A DNA stretch of 64,000 bases from Andrena cerasifolii (Eukaryota > Arthropoda > Insecta > Hymenoptera > Andrenidae). Made by a program: the position numbers and the translations under genes. Location: positions 89,104-153,103 of the forward strand of contig NW_027484927.1 of the NCBI RefSeq assembly GCF_050908995.1, written 5' to 3'. The stretch's first letter is position 1. Every line of letters begins with the position of its first letter. Positions 29,260 through 43,400 of this stretch are shown piece by piece. Below the pieces are notes generated by a model, which worked only from the letters and a program-made list of their open reading frames with translations, searched no databases and was not told the origin of the DNA.

Positions 29260-31900
29260 GTCTCCATAGAGAAAATCAAAGGACGTGGAGTGTCGCAGAT
29301 GTTTCGAGATAGTGACTGTTTAACGAAGAGACGCAGAATTTTGGAACCCCTCTTGAAAGGCCTGCGCCTTATATTTGCAACTTTAAGGCGATGCCTTTGA
29401 AGCTGGAATTTAGTATACCTCTTTCCACTTTAGGTTCTCATGATATGTTGGCCAAAATCTGGCGAAAATTTTCAGAAGGCACAAAATTGCCCTTTGTAAT
29501 AGGAGAACATGCCGTCGAAAGAGATGGCACAAAGTAACGTCTCCGGAGAGCAAATCAAAGAGCGAGAAGTGGCGCAGATGTTTCGAGACAGTGACTGTTT
29601 AACGAAGAGACGCAGAATTTTCGAACACCTCTTGAACGGCCTGCGCCTCTTATTGGCAACTTTAAGGTGATGCCTTTGAAGCTGAAATTTAGTGTACCTC
29701 TTTCCACTTCATGTTCTCCTGATACATTGGCCAAAACCTGCGAATATTTTCAGAATGCACAAAATTGCGCTTTTTAGCAGGAGATCATGCCGTCGAAAGA
29801 GATGGCACAAAGTAACGTCTCCGGAGAGCAAATCAAAGAGCGTGGAGTGGCGCAGATGTTTCGAGACAGTGACTGTTTAACGAAGAGACGCAGAATTTTG
29901 GAACGCCTCTTGAAAGGCCTGCGCCTTATATTTGCAACTTTAAGGCGATGCCTTTGAAGCTGGAATTTAGTATACCTCTTTCCACTTTATGTACTCATGA
30001 TATGTTGGCCAAAATCTGGCGAAAATTTTCAAACGCACAAAATTGCGCTTTGTAACAGGAGAACATGCCGTCGAAAGAGATGGCACAATGTAAAGTCTCC
30101 ATAGAGCAAATCAAAGAGCGAGGAGTGGCGCAGATGTTTCGCGACAGTGACTGTTTAACGAAGAGACGCAGAATTTTGGAACGCCTCTTGAAAGGCCTGC
30201 GCCTCTTATTGGCAACTTTAAGGCGATGCATTTGAAGCTGAAATTTAGTATACCTCTTTCCACTTCATGTTCTCATGATATATTGGCCAAAATTTGGCGA
30301 ATATTTTCAGAATGCACAAAATTGCGCTTTGTAACAGGAGAACATGCCGTCGAAAGAGATGGCACAAAGTAACGTCTCCGGAGAGCAAATCAAAGAGCGA
30401 GAAGTGGCACAGATGTTTCGAGACAGTGACTGGTTAACGAAGAGACGCAGAATTTTCGAACACCTCTTGAAAGGTCTGCGCCTCTTATTGGCAACTTTAA
30501 GGCGATGCATTTGAAACTGAAATTTAGTATACCTCTTTCCACTTCATGTTCTCATGATATATTGGCCAAAATCTGGCGAAAATTTTCAGAACGCACAAAA
30601 TTGCGCTTTTTAACAGGAGATCATGCCGTTGGAAGAGATGGCACAAAGTAACGTCTCCATAGAGCAAATCAAAGAGCGAGGAGTGGCGCTGATGTTTCGA
30701 GACAGTGACAGTTTAACGAAGAGACGCAGAATTTTCGAACACCTCTTGAAAGGCCTGCGCCTCTTATTGGCAACTTTATGGCGATGCATTTGAAGCTGAA
30801 ATTTATTATATCTCTTTCCACTTCATGTTCTCATGATACATTGGCCAAAATCTGGCGAAAATTTTCTAAACGCACAAAATTGCGCTTTGTAACAGGAGAA
30901 CATGCCGTCGAAAGTGATGGCACAAAGTAACGTCTCCGGAGAGCAAATCAATGAGCGAGAAGTGGCGCATGTGTTTTGAGACAGTGACTCTTTAACGAAG
31001 AGGAGCAGAATTTTCGAACGCCTCTTGAAAGACCTGCGCCTCTTATTAGCAACTTTAAGGCGATGCCTTTGAATCTGAAATTTAGTATACCTCATTCCAC
31101 TTCATGTTCTCCTGATATATTGGCCAAAACCTGCGAATATTTTCAGAATGCACAAAATTGCGCTTTTTAGCAGGAGATCATGCCGTTGAAAGAGATGGCA
31201 CAAAGTAAAGTCTCCATAGAGAAAATCAAAGGACGTGGAGTGGCGCAGATGTTTCGAGATAGTGACTGTTTAACGAAGAGACGCAGAATTTTGGAACCCC
31301 TCTTGAAAGGCCTGCGCCTTATATTTGCAACTTTAAGGCGATGCCTTTGAAGCTGGAATTTAGTATACCTCTTTCCACTTTAGGTTCTCATGATATGTTG
31401 GCCAAAATCTGGCGAAAATTTTCAGAAGGCACAAAATTGCCCTTTGTAATAGGAGAACATGCCGTCGAAAGAGATGGCACAAAGTAACGTCTCCGGAGAG
31501 CAAATCAAAGAGCGAGAAGTGGCGCAGATGTTTCGAGACAGTGACTCTTTAACGAAGAGACGCAGAATTTTCGAACACCTCTTGAACGGCCTGCGCCTCT
31601 TATTGGCAACTTTAAGGTGATGCCTTTGAAGCTGAAATTTAGTGTACCTCTTTCCACTTCATGTTCTCCTGATACATTGGCCAAAACCTGCGAATATTTT
31701 CAGAATGCACAAAATTGCGCTTTTTAGCAGGAGATCATGCCGTCGAAAGAGATGGCACAAAGTAACGTCTCCGGAGAGCAAATCAAAGAGCGTGGAGTGG
31801 CGCAGATGTTTCGAGACAGTGACTGTTTAACGAAGAGACGCAGAATTTTGGAACGCCTCTTGAAAGGCCTGCGCCTTATATTTGCAACTTTAAGGCGATG
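29260..31900. repeat. Higher-order repeat, 1950 bp (7 units)
   Basis: The block at 29,401 (with the rare CCACTTTAGGTTCTC variant) recurs at 31,351, and the frame at 29,692 recurs at 31,642. The offset is 1950 bases. Confidence 0.8.
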
Positions 31901-32489
31901 CCTTTGAAGCTGGAATTTAGTATACCTCTTTCCACTTTATGTTCTCATGATATGTTGGCCAAAATCTGGCGAAAATTTTCAAACGCACAAAATTGCGCTT
32001 TGTAACAGGAGAACAAGCCGTCGAAAGGGATGGCACAAAGTAACGTCTCCGGAGAGCAAATCAGTGAGCGACAAGTGGGGCAGAAGTTTAGAGACAGTGA
32101 CTGTTTAACGAAGAGACGCAGAATTTTCAAACCCCTCTTGAAAGGCCTGCGCCTCTTATTGGCAACTTTAAGGCGATGCATTTGAAGCTGAAATTTAGTA
32201 TACCTCTTTCCACTTCATGTTCTCATGATATATTGGCCAAAATCTGGCGAAAATTTTCAGAACGCACAAAATTGCGCTTTTTAACAGGAGATCATGCCGT
32301 TGGAAGAGATGGCACAAAGTAACGTCTCCATAGAGCAAATCAAAGAGCGAGGAGTGGCGCTGATGTTTCGAGACAGTGACAGTTTAACGAAGAGACGCAG
32401 AATTTTCGAACACCTCTTGAAAGGCCTGCGCCTCTTATTGGCAACTTTATGGCGATGCATTTGAAGCTGAAATTTATTATACCTCTTTC

Positions 32490-35400
32490 CACTTCATGTT
32501 CTCATGATACATTGGCCAAAATCTGGCGAAAATTTTCTAAACGCACAAAATTGCGCTTTGTAACAGGAGAACATGCCGTCGAAAGTGATGGCACAAAGTA
32601 ACGTCTCCGGAGAGCAAATCAATGAGCGAGAAGTGGCGCATGTGTTTTGAGACAGTGACTGTTTAAGGAAGAGACGCAGAATTTTCGAACACCTCTTGAA
32701 AGGCCTGCGCCTCTTATTGGCAACTTTAAGGCGATGCCTTTGAATCTGAAATTTAGTATACCTCATTCCACTTCATGTTCCCCTGATATATTGGCCAAAA
32801 CCTGCGAATATTTTCAGAATGCACAAAATTGCGCTTTGCAACAGGAGAACATGCCGTCGAAAGAGATGGCACAATGTAAAGTCTCCATAGAGCAAATCAA
32901 AGAGCGAGGAGTGGCGCAGATGTTTCGCGACAGTGACTGTTTAACGAAGAGACGCAGAATTTTGGAACGCCTCTTGAAAGGCCTGCGCCTCTTATTGGCA
33001 ACTTTAAGGCGATGCATTTGAAGCTGAAATTTAGTATACCTCTTTCCACTTCATGTTCTCATGATATATTGGCCAAAATTTGGCGAATATTTTCAGAATG
33101 CACAAAATTGCGCTTTGTAACAGGAGAATATGCTGTCGAAAGAGATGGCACAAAGTAACGTCTCCGGAGAGCAAATCAAAGAGCGAGAAGTGGCACAGAT
33201 GTTTCGAGACAGTGACTGGTTAACGAAGAGACGCAGAATTTTCGAACACCTCTTGAAAGGTCTGCGCCTCTTATTGGCAACTTTAAGGCGATGCATTTGA
33301 AGCTGAAATTTAGTATACCTCTTTCCACTTCATGTTCTCATGATATATTGGCCAAAATCTGGCGAAAATTTTCAGAACGCACAAAATTGCGCTTTTTAAC
33401 AGGAGATCATGCCGTTGGAAGAGATGGCACAAAGTAACGTCTCCATAGAGCAAATCAAAGAGCGAGGAGTGGCGCTGATGTATCGAGACAGTGACTGTTT
33501 AACGAAGAGACGCAGAATTTTCGAACACCTTTTGAAAGGCCTGCGCCTCTTATTGGCAACTTTATGGCGATGCATTTGAAGCTGAAATTTATTATACCTC
33601 TTTCCACTTCATGTTCTCATGATACATTGGCCAAAATCTGGCGAAAATTTTCTAAACGCACAAAATTGCGCTTTGTAACAGGAGAACATGCCCTCGAAAG
33701 TGATGGCACAAAGTAACGTCTCCGGAGAGCAAATCAATGAGCGAGAAGTGGCGCATGTGTTTTGAGACAGTGACTGTTTAAGGAAGAGACGCAGAATTTT
33801 CGAACACCTCTTGAAAGGCCTGCGCCTCTTATTGGCAACTTTAAGGCGATGCCTTTGAATCTGAAATTTAGTATACCTCATTCCACTTCATGTTCCCCTG
33901 ATATATTGGCCAAAACCTGCGAATATTTTCAGAACGCACAAAATTGCGCTTTGTAACAGGAGAACATGCCGTCGAAAGGGATGGCACAAAGTAACGTCTC
34001 CGGAGAGCAAATCAAAGAGCGTGGAGTGGCGCAGATGTTTCGAGACAGTGACTGTTTAACGAAGAGACGCAGAATTTTGGAACGCCTCTTGAAAGGCCTG
34101 CGCCTCTTATTGGCAACTTTAAGGCGATGCCTTTGAATCTGAAATTTAGTATACCTCATTCCACTTCATGTTCCCCTGATATATTGGCCAAAACCTGCGA
34201 ATATTTTCAGAATGCACAAAATTGCGCTTTGCAACAGGAGAACATGCCGTCGAAAGAGATGGCACAAAGTAACGTCTCCGGAGAGCAAATCAATGAGCGA
34301 GAAGTGGCGCATGTGTTTCGAGACAGCGACTGTTTAACGAAGAGACGCAGAATTTTTGAACACCTCTTGAAACGCCTGCGCCTCTTATTAGCAACTTAAA
34401 GGCGATGCCTTTGTATCTGAAATTTAGTATACCTCATTCCACTTCATGTTCCCCTGATATATTGGCCAAAACCTGCGAATATTTTCAGAATGCACAAAAT
34501 TGCGCTTTGCAACAGGAGAACATGCCGTCGAAAGAGATGGCACAAAGTAACGTCTCCGGAGAGCAAATCAATGAGCGAGAAGTGGCGCAGATGTTTCGAG
34601 ACAGTGACTCTTGACGAAGAGGAGCAGAATTTTCGAACGCCTCTTGAAAGGCCTGCGCCTCTTATTAGCAACTTTAAGGCGATGCCTTTGAATCTGAAAT
34701 TTAGTATACCTCATTCCACTTCATGTTCTCCTGATATATTGGCCAAAACCTGCGAATATTTTCAGAATGCACAAAATTGCGCTTTTTAGCAGGAGATCAT
34801 GCCGTCGAAAGAGATGGCACAAAGTAACGTCTCCGGAGAGCAAATCAATGAGGGAGAAGTGGCGCATGTGTTTCGAGACAGTGACTGTTTAACGAAGAGA
34901 CGCAGAATTTTCGAACACCTCTTGAAAGGCCTGCGCCTCTTATTGGCAACTTTAAGGCGATGCCTTTGAATCTGAAATTTAGTATACCTCATTCCACTTC
35001 ATGTTCCCCTGATATATTGGCCAAAACCTGCGAATATTTTCAGAATGCACAAAATTGCGCTTTGCAACAGGAGAACATGCCGTCGAAAGAGATGGCACAA
35101 AGTAACGTCTCCGGAGAGCAAATCAATGAGCGAGAAGTGGCGCATGTGTTTCGAGACAGTGACTGTTTAACGAAGAGGCGCAGAATTTTTGAACACCTCT
35201 TGAAACGCCTGCGCCTCTTATTAGCAACTTAAAGGCGATGCCTTTGTATCTGAAATTTAGTATACCTCATTCCACTTCATGTTCCCCTGATATATTGGCC
35301 AAAACCTGCGAATATTTTCAGAATGCACAAAATTGCGCTTTGCAACAGGAGAACATGCCGTCGAAAGAGATGGCACAAAGTAACGTCTCCGGAGAGCAAA

Positions 35401-38400
35401 TCAATGAGCGAGAAGTGGCGCAGATGTTTCGAGACAGTGACTCTTGACGAAGAGGAGCAGAATTTTCGAACGCCTCTTGAAAGGCCTGCGCCTCTTATTA
35501 GCAACTTTAAGGCGATGCCTTTGAATCTGAAATTTAGTATACCTCATTCCACTTCATGTTCTCCTGATATATTGGCCAAAACCTGCGAATATTTTCAGAA
35601 TGCACAAAATTGCGCTTTTTAGCAGGAGATCATGCCGTTGAAAGAGATGGCACAAAGTAAAGTCTCCATAGAGCAAATCAAAGAGCGTGGAGTGGCGCAG
35701 ATGTTTCGAGACAGTGACTGTTTAACGAAGAGACGCAGAATTTTGGAACGCCTCTTGAAAGGCCTGCGCCTTATATTTGCAACTTTAAGGCGATGCCTTT
35801 GAAGCTGGAATTTAGTATACCTCTTTCCACTTTATGTTCTCATGTTATGTTGGCCAAAATCTGGCGAAAATTTTCAGAAGGCCCAAAATTGCCCTTTGTA
35901 ATAGGAGAACATGCCGTCGAAAGGGATGGCACAAAGTAACGTCTCCGGAGAGCAAATCAAAGAGCGAGGAGTGGCGCAGATGTTTCGCGACAGTGACTGT
36001 TTAACGAAGAGACGCAGAATTTTGGAACGCCTCTTGAAAGGCCTGCGCCTCTTATTGGCAACTTTAAGGCGATGCATTTGAAGCTGAAATTTAGTATACC
36101 TCTTTCCACTTCATGTTCTCATGATATATTGGCCAAAATTTGGCGAATATTTTCAGAATGCACAAAATTGCGCTTTGTAACAGGAGAACATGCCGTCGAA
36201 AGAGATGGCACAAAGTAACGTCTCCGGAGAGCAAATCAAAGAGCGAGAAGTGGCACAGATGTTTCGAGACAGTGACTGGTTAACGAAGAGACGCAGAATT
36301 TTCGAACACCTCTTGAAAGGTCTGCGCCTCTTATTGGCAACTTTAAGGCGATGCATTTGAAGCTGAAATTTAGTATACCTCTTTCCACTTCATGTTCTCA
36401 TGATATATTGGCCAAAATCTGGCGAAAATTTTCAGAACGCACAAAATTGCGCTTTTTAACAGGAGATCATGCCGTTGGAAGAGATGGCACAAAGTAACGT
36501 CTCCATAGAGCAAATCAAAGAGCGAGGAGTGGCGCTGATGTTTCGAGACAGTGACAGTTTAACGAAGAGACGCAGAATTTTCGAACACCTCTTGAAAGGC
36601 CTGCGCCTCTTATTGGCAACTTTATGGCGATGCATTTGAAGCTGAAATTTATTATACCTCTTTCCACTTCATGTTCTCATGATACATTGGCCAAAATCTG
36701 GCGAAAATTTTCTAAACGCACAAAATTGCGCTTTGTAACAGGAGAACATGCCGTCGAAAGTGATGGCACAAAGTAACGTCTCCGGAGAGCAAATCAATGA
36801 GCGAGAAGTGGCGCATGTGTTTTGAGACAGTGACTGTTTAAGGAAGAGACGCAGAATTTTCGAACACCTCTTGAAAGGCCTGCGCCTCTTATTGGCAACT
36901 TTAAGGCGATGCCTTTGAATCTGAAATTTAGTATACCTCATTCCACTTCATGTTCCCCTGATATATTGGCCAAAACCTGCGAATATTTTCAGAATGCACA
37001 AAATTGCGCTTTGCAACAGGAGAACATGCCGTCGAAAGAGATGGCACAATGTAAAGTCTCCATAGAGCAAATCAAAGAGCGAGGAGTGGCGCAGATGTTT
37101 CGCGACAGTGACTGTTTAACGAAGAGACGCAGAATTTTGGAACGCCTCTTGAAAGGCCTGCGCCTCTTATTGGCAACTTTAAGGCGATGCATTTGAAGCT
37201 GAAATTTAGTATACCTCTTTCAATTTCATGTTCTCATGATATATTGGCCAAAATTTGGCGAATATTTTCAGAATGCACAAAATTGCGCTTTGTAACAGGA
37301 GAATATGCTGTCGAAAGAGATGGCACAAAGTAACGTCTCCGGAGAGCAAATCAAAGAGCGAGAAGTGGCACAGATGTTTCGAGACAGTGACTGGTTAACG
37401 AAGAGACGCAGAATTTTCGAACACCTCTTGAAAGGTCTGCGCCTCTTATTGGCAACTTTAAGGCGATGCATTTGAAGCTGAAATTTAGTATACCTCTTTC
37501 CACTTCATGTTCTCATGATATATTGGCCAAAATCTGGCGAAAATTTTCAGAACGCACAAAATTGCGCTTTTTAACAGGAGATCATGCCGTTGGAAGAGAT
37601 GGCACAAAGTAACGTCTCCATAGAGCAAATCAAAGAGCGAGGAGTGGCGCTGATGTATCGAGACAGTGACTGTTTAACGAAGAGACGCAGAATTTTCGAA
37701 CACCTTTTGAAAGGCCTGCGCCTCTTATTGGCAACTTTATGGCGATGCATTAGAAGCTGAAATTTATTATACCTCTTTCCACTTCATGTTCTCATGATAC
37801 ATTGGCCAAAATCTGGCGAAAATTTTCTAAACGCACAAAATTGCGCTTTGTAACAGGAGAACATGCCCTCGAAAGTGATGGCACAAAGTAACGTCTCCGG
37901 AGAGCAAATCAATGAGCGAGAAGTGGCGCATGTGTTTTGAGACAGTGACTGTTTAAGGAAGAGACGCAGAATTTTCGAACACCTCTTGAAAGGCCTGCGC
38001 CTCTTATTGGCAACTTTAAGGCGATGCCTTTGAATCTGAAATTTAGTATACCTCATTCCACTTCATGTTCCCCTGATATATTGGCCAAAACCTGCGAATA
38101 TTTTCAGAATGCACAAAATTGCGCTTTGCAACAGGAGAACATGCCGTCGAAAGAGATGGCACAAAGTAACGTCTCCGGAGAGCAAATCAATGAGCGAGAA
38201 GTGGCGCATGTGTTTCGAGACAGTGACTGTTTAACGAAGAGGCGCAGAATTTTCGAACACCTCTTGAAACGCCTGCGCCTCTTATTAGCAACTTAAAGGC
38301 GATGCCTTTGTATCTGAAATTTAGTATACCTCATTCCACTTCATGTTCTCATGATATATTGGCCAAAATCTGGCGAAAATTTTCAGAACGCACAAAATTG

Positions 38401-40100
38401 CGCTTTGTAACAGGAGAACATGCCGTCGAAAGGGATGGCACAAAGTAACGTCTCCGGAGAGCAAATCAAAGAGCGTGGAGTGGCGCAGATGTTTCGAGAC
38501 AGTGACTATTTAACGAAGAGACGCAGAATTTTGGAACGCCTCTTGAAAGGCCTGCGCCTCTTATTGGCAACTTTAAGGCGATGCCTTTGAATCTGAAATT
38601 TAGTATACCTCATTCCACTTCATGTTCCCCTGATATATTGGCCAAAACCTGCGAATATTTTCAGAATGCACAAAATTGCGCTTTGCAACAGGAGAACATG
38701 CCGTCGAAAGAGATGGCACAAAGTAACGTCTCCGGAGAGCAAATCAATGAGCGAGAAGTGGCGCATGTGTTTCGAGACAGCGACTGTTTAACGAAGAGAC
38801 GCAGAATTTTTGAACACCTCTTGAAACGCCTGCGCCTCTTATTAGCAACTTAAAGGCGATGCCTTTGTATCTGAAATTTAGTATACCTCATTCCACTTCA
38901 TGTTCCCCTGATATATTGGCCAAAACCTGCGAATATTTTCAGAATGCACAAAATTGCGCTTTGCAACAGGAGAACATGCCGTCGAAAGAGATGGCACAAA
39001 GTAACGTCTCCGGAGAGCAAATCAATGAGCGAGAAGTGGCGCAGATGTTTCGAGACAGTGACTCTTGACGAAGAGGAGCAGAATTTTCGAACGCCTCTTG
39101 AAAGGCCTGCGCCTCTTATTAGCAACTTTAAGGCGATGCCTTTGAATCTGAAATTTAGTATACCTCATTCCACTTCATGTTCTCCTGATATATTGGCCAA
39201 AACCTGCGAATATTTTCAGAATGCACAAAATTGCGCTTTTTAGCAGGAGATCATGCCGTCGAAAGAGATGGCACAAAGTAACGTCTCCGGAGAGCAAATC
39301 AATGAGGGAGAAGTGGCGCATGTGTTTCGAGACAGTGACTGTTTAACGAAGAGACGCAGAATTTTCGAACACCTCTTGAAAGGCCTGCGCCTCTTATTGG
39401 CAACTTTAAGGCGATGCCTTTGAATCTGAAATTTAGTATACCTCATTCCACTTCATGTTCCCCTGATATATTGGCCAAAACCTGCGAATATTTTCAGAAT
39501 GCACAAAATTGCGCTTTGCAACAGGAGAACATGCCGTCGAAAGAGATGGCACAAAGTAACGTCTCCGGAGAGCAAATCAATGAGCGAGAAGTGGCGCATG
39601 TGTTTCGAGACAGTGACTGTTTAACGAAGAGGCGCAGAATTTTTGAACACCTCTTGAAACGCCTGCGCCTCTTATTAGCAACTTAAAGGCGATGCCTTTG
39701 TATCTGAAATTTAGTATACCTCATTCCACTTCATGTTCCCCTGATATATTGGCCAAAACCTGCGAATATTTTCAGAATGCACAAAATTGCGCTTTGCAAC
39801 AGGAGAACATGCCGTCGAAAGAGATGGCACAAAGTAACGTCTCCGGAGAGCAAATCAATGAGCGAGAAGTGGCGCAGATGTTTCGAGACAGTGACTCTTG
39901 ACGAAGAGGAGCAGAATTTTCGAACGCCTCTTGAAAGGCCTGCGCCTCTTATTAGCAACTTTAAGGCGATGCCTTTGAATCTGAAATTTAGTATACCTCA
40001 TTCCACTTCATGTTCTCCTGATATATTGGCCAAAACCTGCGAATATTTTCAGAATGCACAAAATTGCGCTTTTTAGCAGGAGATCATGCCGTTGAAAGAG
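32490..40100. repeat. Segmental duplication inside the satellite, 4175/4454 bp offset
   Basis: Blocks at 32,494, 32,814, 33,093 and 33,609 recur 4175 bases on (15 units). Blocks at 34,405, 34,490, 34,960 and 35,238 recur 4454 bases on (16 units). The change of offset by one unit near 38.3 kb marks gain of a single unit in the second copy. Confidence 0.8.
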
Positions 40101-40499
40101 ATGGCACAAAGTAAAGTCTCCATAGAGCAAATCAAAGAGCGTGGAGTGGCGCAGATGTTTCGAGACAGTGACTGTTTAACGAAGAGACGCAGAATTTTGG
40201 AACGCCTCTTGAAAGGCCTGCGCCTTATATTTGCAACTTTAAGGCGATGCCTTTGAAGCTGGAATTTAGTATACCTCTTTCCACTTTATGTTCTCATGAT
40301 ATGTTGGCCAAAATCTGGCGAAAATTTTCAGAAGGCACAAAATTGCCCTTTGTAATAGGAGAACATGCCGTCGAAAGGGATGGCACAAAGTAACGTCTCC
40401 GGAGAGCAAATCAAAGAGCGAGAAGTGGCGCTGATGTTTCGAGACAGTGACTGTTTAACGAAGAGACGCAGAATTTTCGAACACCTCTTGAAAGGCCTG

Positions 40500-43400
40500 C
40501 GCCTCTTATTGGCAACTTTAAGGTGATGCCTTTGAAGCTGAAATTTAGTGTACATCTTTCCACTTCATGTTCTCCTGATACATTGGCCAAAACCTGCGAA
40601 TATTTTCAGAATGCACATAATTGCGCTTTGTAACAGGAGAACATGCCGTCGAAAGAGATGGCACAAAGTAACGTCTCCGGAGAGCAAATCAATGAGGGAG
40701 AAGTGGCGCATGTGTTTCGAGACAGTGACTGTTTAACGAAGAGACGCAGAATTTTCGAACACCTCTTGAAAGGCCTGCGCCTCTTATTGGCAACTTTAAG
40801 GCGATGCATTTGAAGCTGAAATTTAGTATACCTCATTCCACTTCATGTTCTCCTGATATATTGGCCAAAACCTGCGAATATTTTCAGAATGCACAAAATT
40901 GCGCTTTTTAGCAGGAGATCATGCCGTTGAAAGAGATGGCACAATGTAAAGTCTCCATAGAGCAAATCAAAGAGCGAGGAGTGGCGCAGATGTTTCGAGA
41001 CAGTGACTGTTTAAGGAAGAGACGCAGAATTTTCGAACACCTCTTGAAAGGCCTGCGCCTCTTATTGGCAACTTTAAGGCGATGCCTTTGAATCTGAAAT
41101 TTAGTATACCTCATTCCACTTCATGTTCCCCTGATATATTGGCCAAAACCTGCGAATATTTTCAGAATGCACAAAATTGCGCTTTGTAACAGGAGAACAT
41201 GCCGTCGAAAGAGATGGCACAAAGTAACGTCTCCGGAGAGCAAATCAATGAGCGAGAAGTGGCGCATGTGTTTCGAGACAGTGACTGTTTAACGAAGAGG
41301 CGCAGAATTTTCGAACACCTCTTGAAACGCCTGCGCCTCTTATTAGCAACTTAAAGGCGATGCCTTTGTATCTGAAATTTAAGTATACCCCATTCCACTT
41401 CATGTTCTCATGATATATTGGCCAAAATCTGGCGAAAGTTTTCAGAACGCACAAAATTGCGCTTTGTAACAGGAGAACATGCCGTCGAAAGGGATGGCAC
41501 AAAGTAACGTCTCCGGGGAGCAAATCAATGAGCGAGAAGTGGCGCATGTGTTTCGAGACAGTGACTGTTTAACGAAGAGGCGCAGAATTTTCGAACACCT
41601 CTTGAAACGCCTGCGCCTCTTATTAGCAACTTAAAGGCGATGCCTTTGTATCTGAAATTTAGTATACCTCATTCCACTTCATGTTCTCATGATATATTGG
41701 CCAAAATCTGGCGAAAATTATCAGAACGCACAAAATTGCGCTTTGTAACAGGAGAACATGCCGTCGAAAGGGATGGCACAAAGTAACGTCTCCAGAGAGC
41801 AAATCAAAGAGCGAGAAGTGGCGCTGATGTTTCGAGACAGTGACTGTTTAACGAAGAGACGCAGAATTTTCGAACACCTCTTGAAAGGCCTGCGCCTCTT
41901 ATTGGCAACTTTAAGGCGATGCATTTGAAGCTGAAATTTATTATACCTCTTTCCACTTTATGTTCTCATGATATGTTGGCCAAAATCTGGCGAAAATTTT
42001 CAGAAGGCACAAAATTGCCCTTTGTAATAGGAGAACATGCCGTCGAAAGAGATGGCACAAGATAACGTCTCCAGAGAGCAAATCAAAGAGCGAGAAGTGG
42101 CGCAGATGTTTCGAGACAGTGACTGTTTACGAAGAGACGCAGAATTTTCGAACACCTCTTGAAAGGCCTGCGCCTCTTATTGGCAACTTTAAGGCGATGC
42201 ATTTGAAGCTGAAATTTAGTATACCTCTTTCCACTTCATGTTCTCATGATATATTGGCCAAAACCTGCGAATATTTTCAGAATGCACAAAATTGCGCTTT
42301 GCAACAGGAGAACATGCCGTCGAAAGAGATGGCACAAAGTAACGTCTCCGGGGAGCAAATCAAAGAGCGAGAAGTGGCGCTGATGTTTCGAGACAGTGAC
42401 TGTTTAACGAAGAGACGCAGAATTTTCGAACACCTCTTGAAAGGCCTGCGCCTCTTATTGGCAACTTTAAGGTGATGCCTTTGAAGCTGAAATTTAGTGT
42501 ACATCTTTCCACTTCATGTTCTCCTGATACATTGGCCAAAACCTGCGAATATTTTCAGAATGCACATAATTGCGCTTTGTAACAGGAGAACATGCCGTCG
42601 AAAGAGATGGCACAAAGTAACGTCTCCGGAGAGCAAATCAATGAGGGAGAAGTGGCGCATGTGTTTCGAGACAGTGACTGTTTAACGAAGAGACGCAGAA
42701 TTTTCGAACACCTCTTGAAAGGCCTGCGCCTCTTATTGGCAACTTTAAGGCGATGCATTTGAAGCTGAAATTTAGTATACCTCATTCCACTTCATGTTCT
42801 CCTGATATATTGGCCAAAACCTGCGAATATTTTCAGAATGCACAAAATTGCGCTTTTTAGCAGGAGATCATGCCGTTGAAAGAGATGGCACAATGTAAAG
42901 TCTCCATAGAGCAAATCAAAGAGCGAGGAGTGGCGCAGATGTTTCGAGACAGTGACTGTTTAAGGAAGAGACGCAGAATTTTCGAACACCTCTTGAAAGG
43001 CCTGCGCCTCTTATTAGCAACTTTAAGGCGATGCCTTTGAATCTGAAATTTAGTATACCTCATTCCACTTCATGTTCCCCTGATATATTGGCCAAAACCT
43101 GCGAATATTTTCAGAATGCACAAAATTGCGCTTTGTAACAGGAGAACATGCCGTCGAAAGAGATGGCACAAAGTAACGTCTCCGGAGAGCAAATCAATGA
43201 GCGAGAAGTGGCGCATGTGTTTCGAGACAGTGACTGTTTAACGAAGAGGCGCAGAATTTTCGAACACCTCTTGAAACGCCTGCGCCTCTTATTAGCAACT
43301 TAAAGGCGATGCCTTTGTATCTGAAATTTAAGTATACCTCATTCCACTTCATGTTCTCATGATATATTGGCCAAAATCTGGCGAAAGTTTTCAGAACGCA

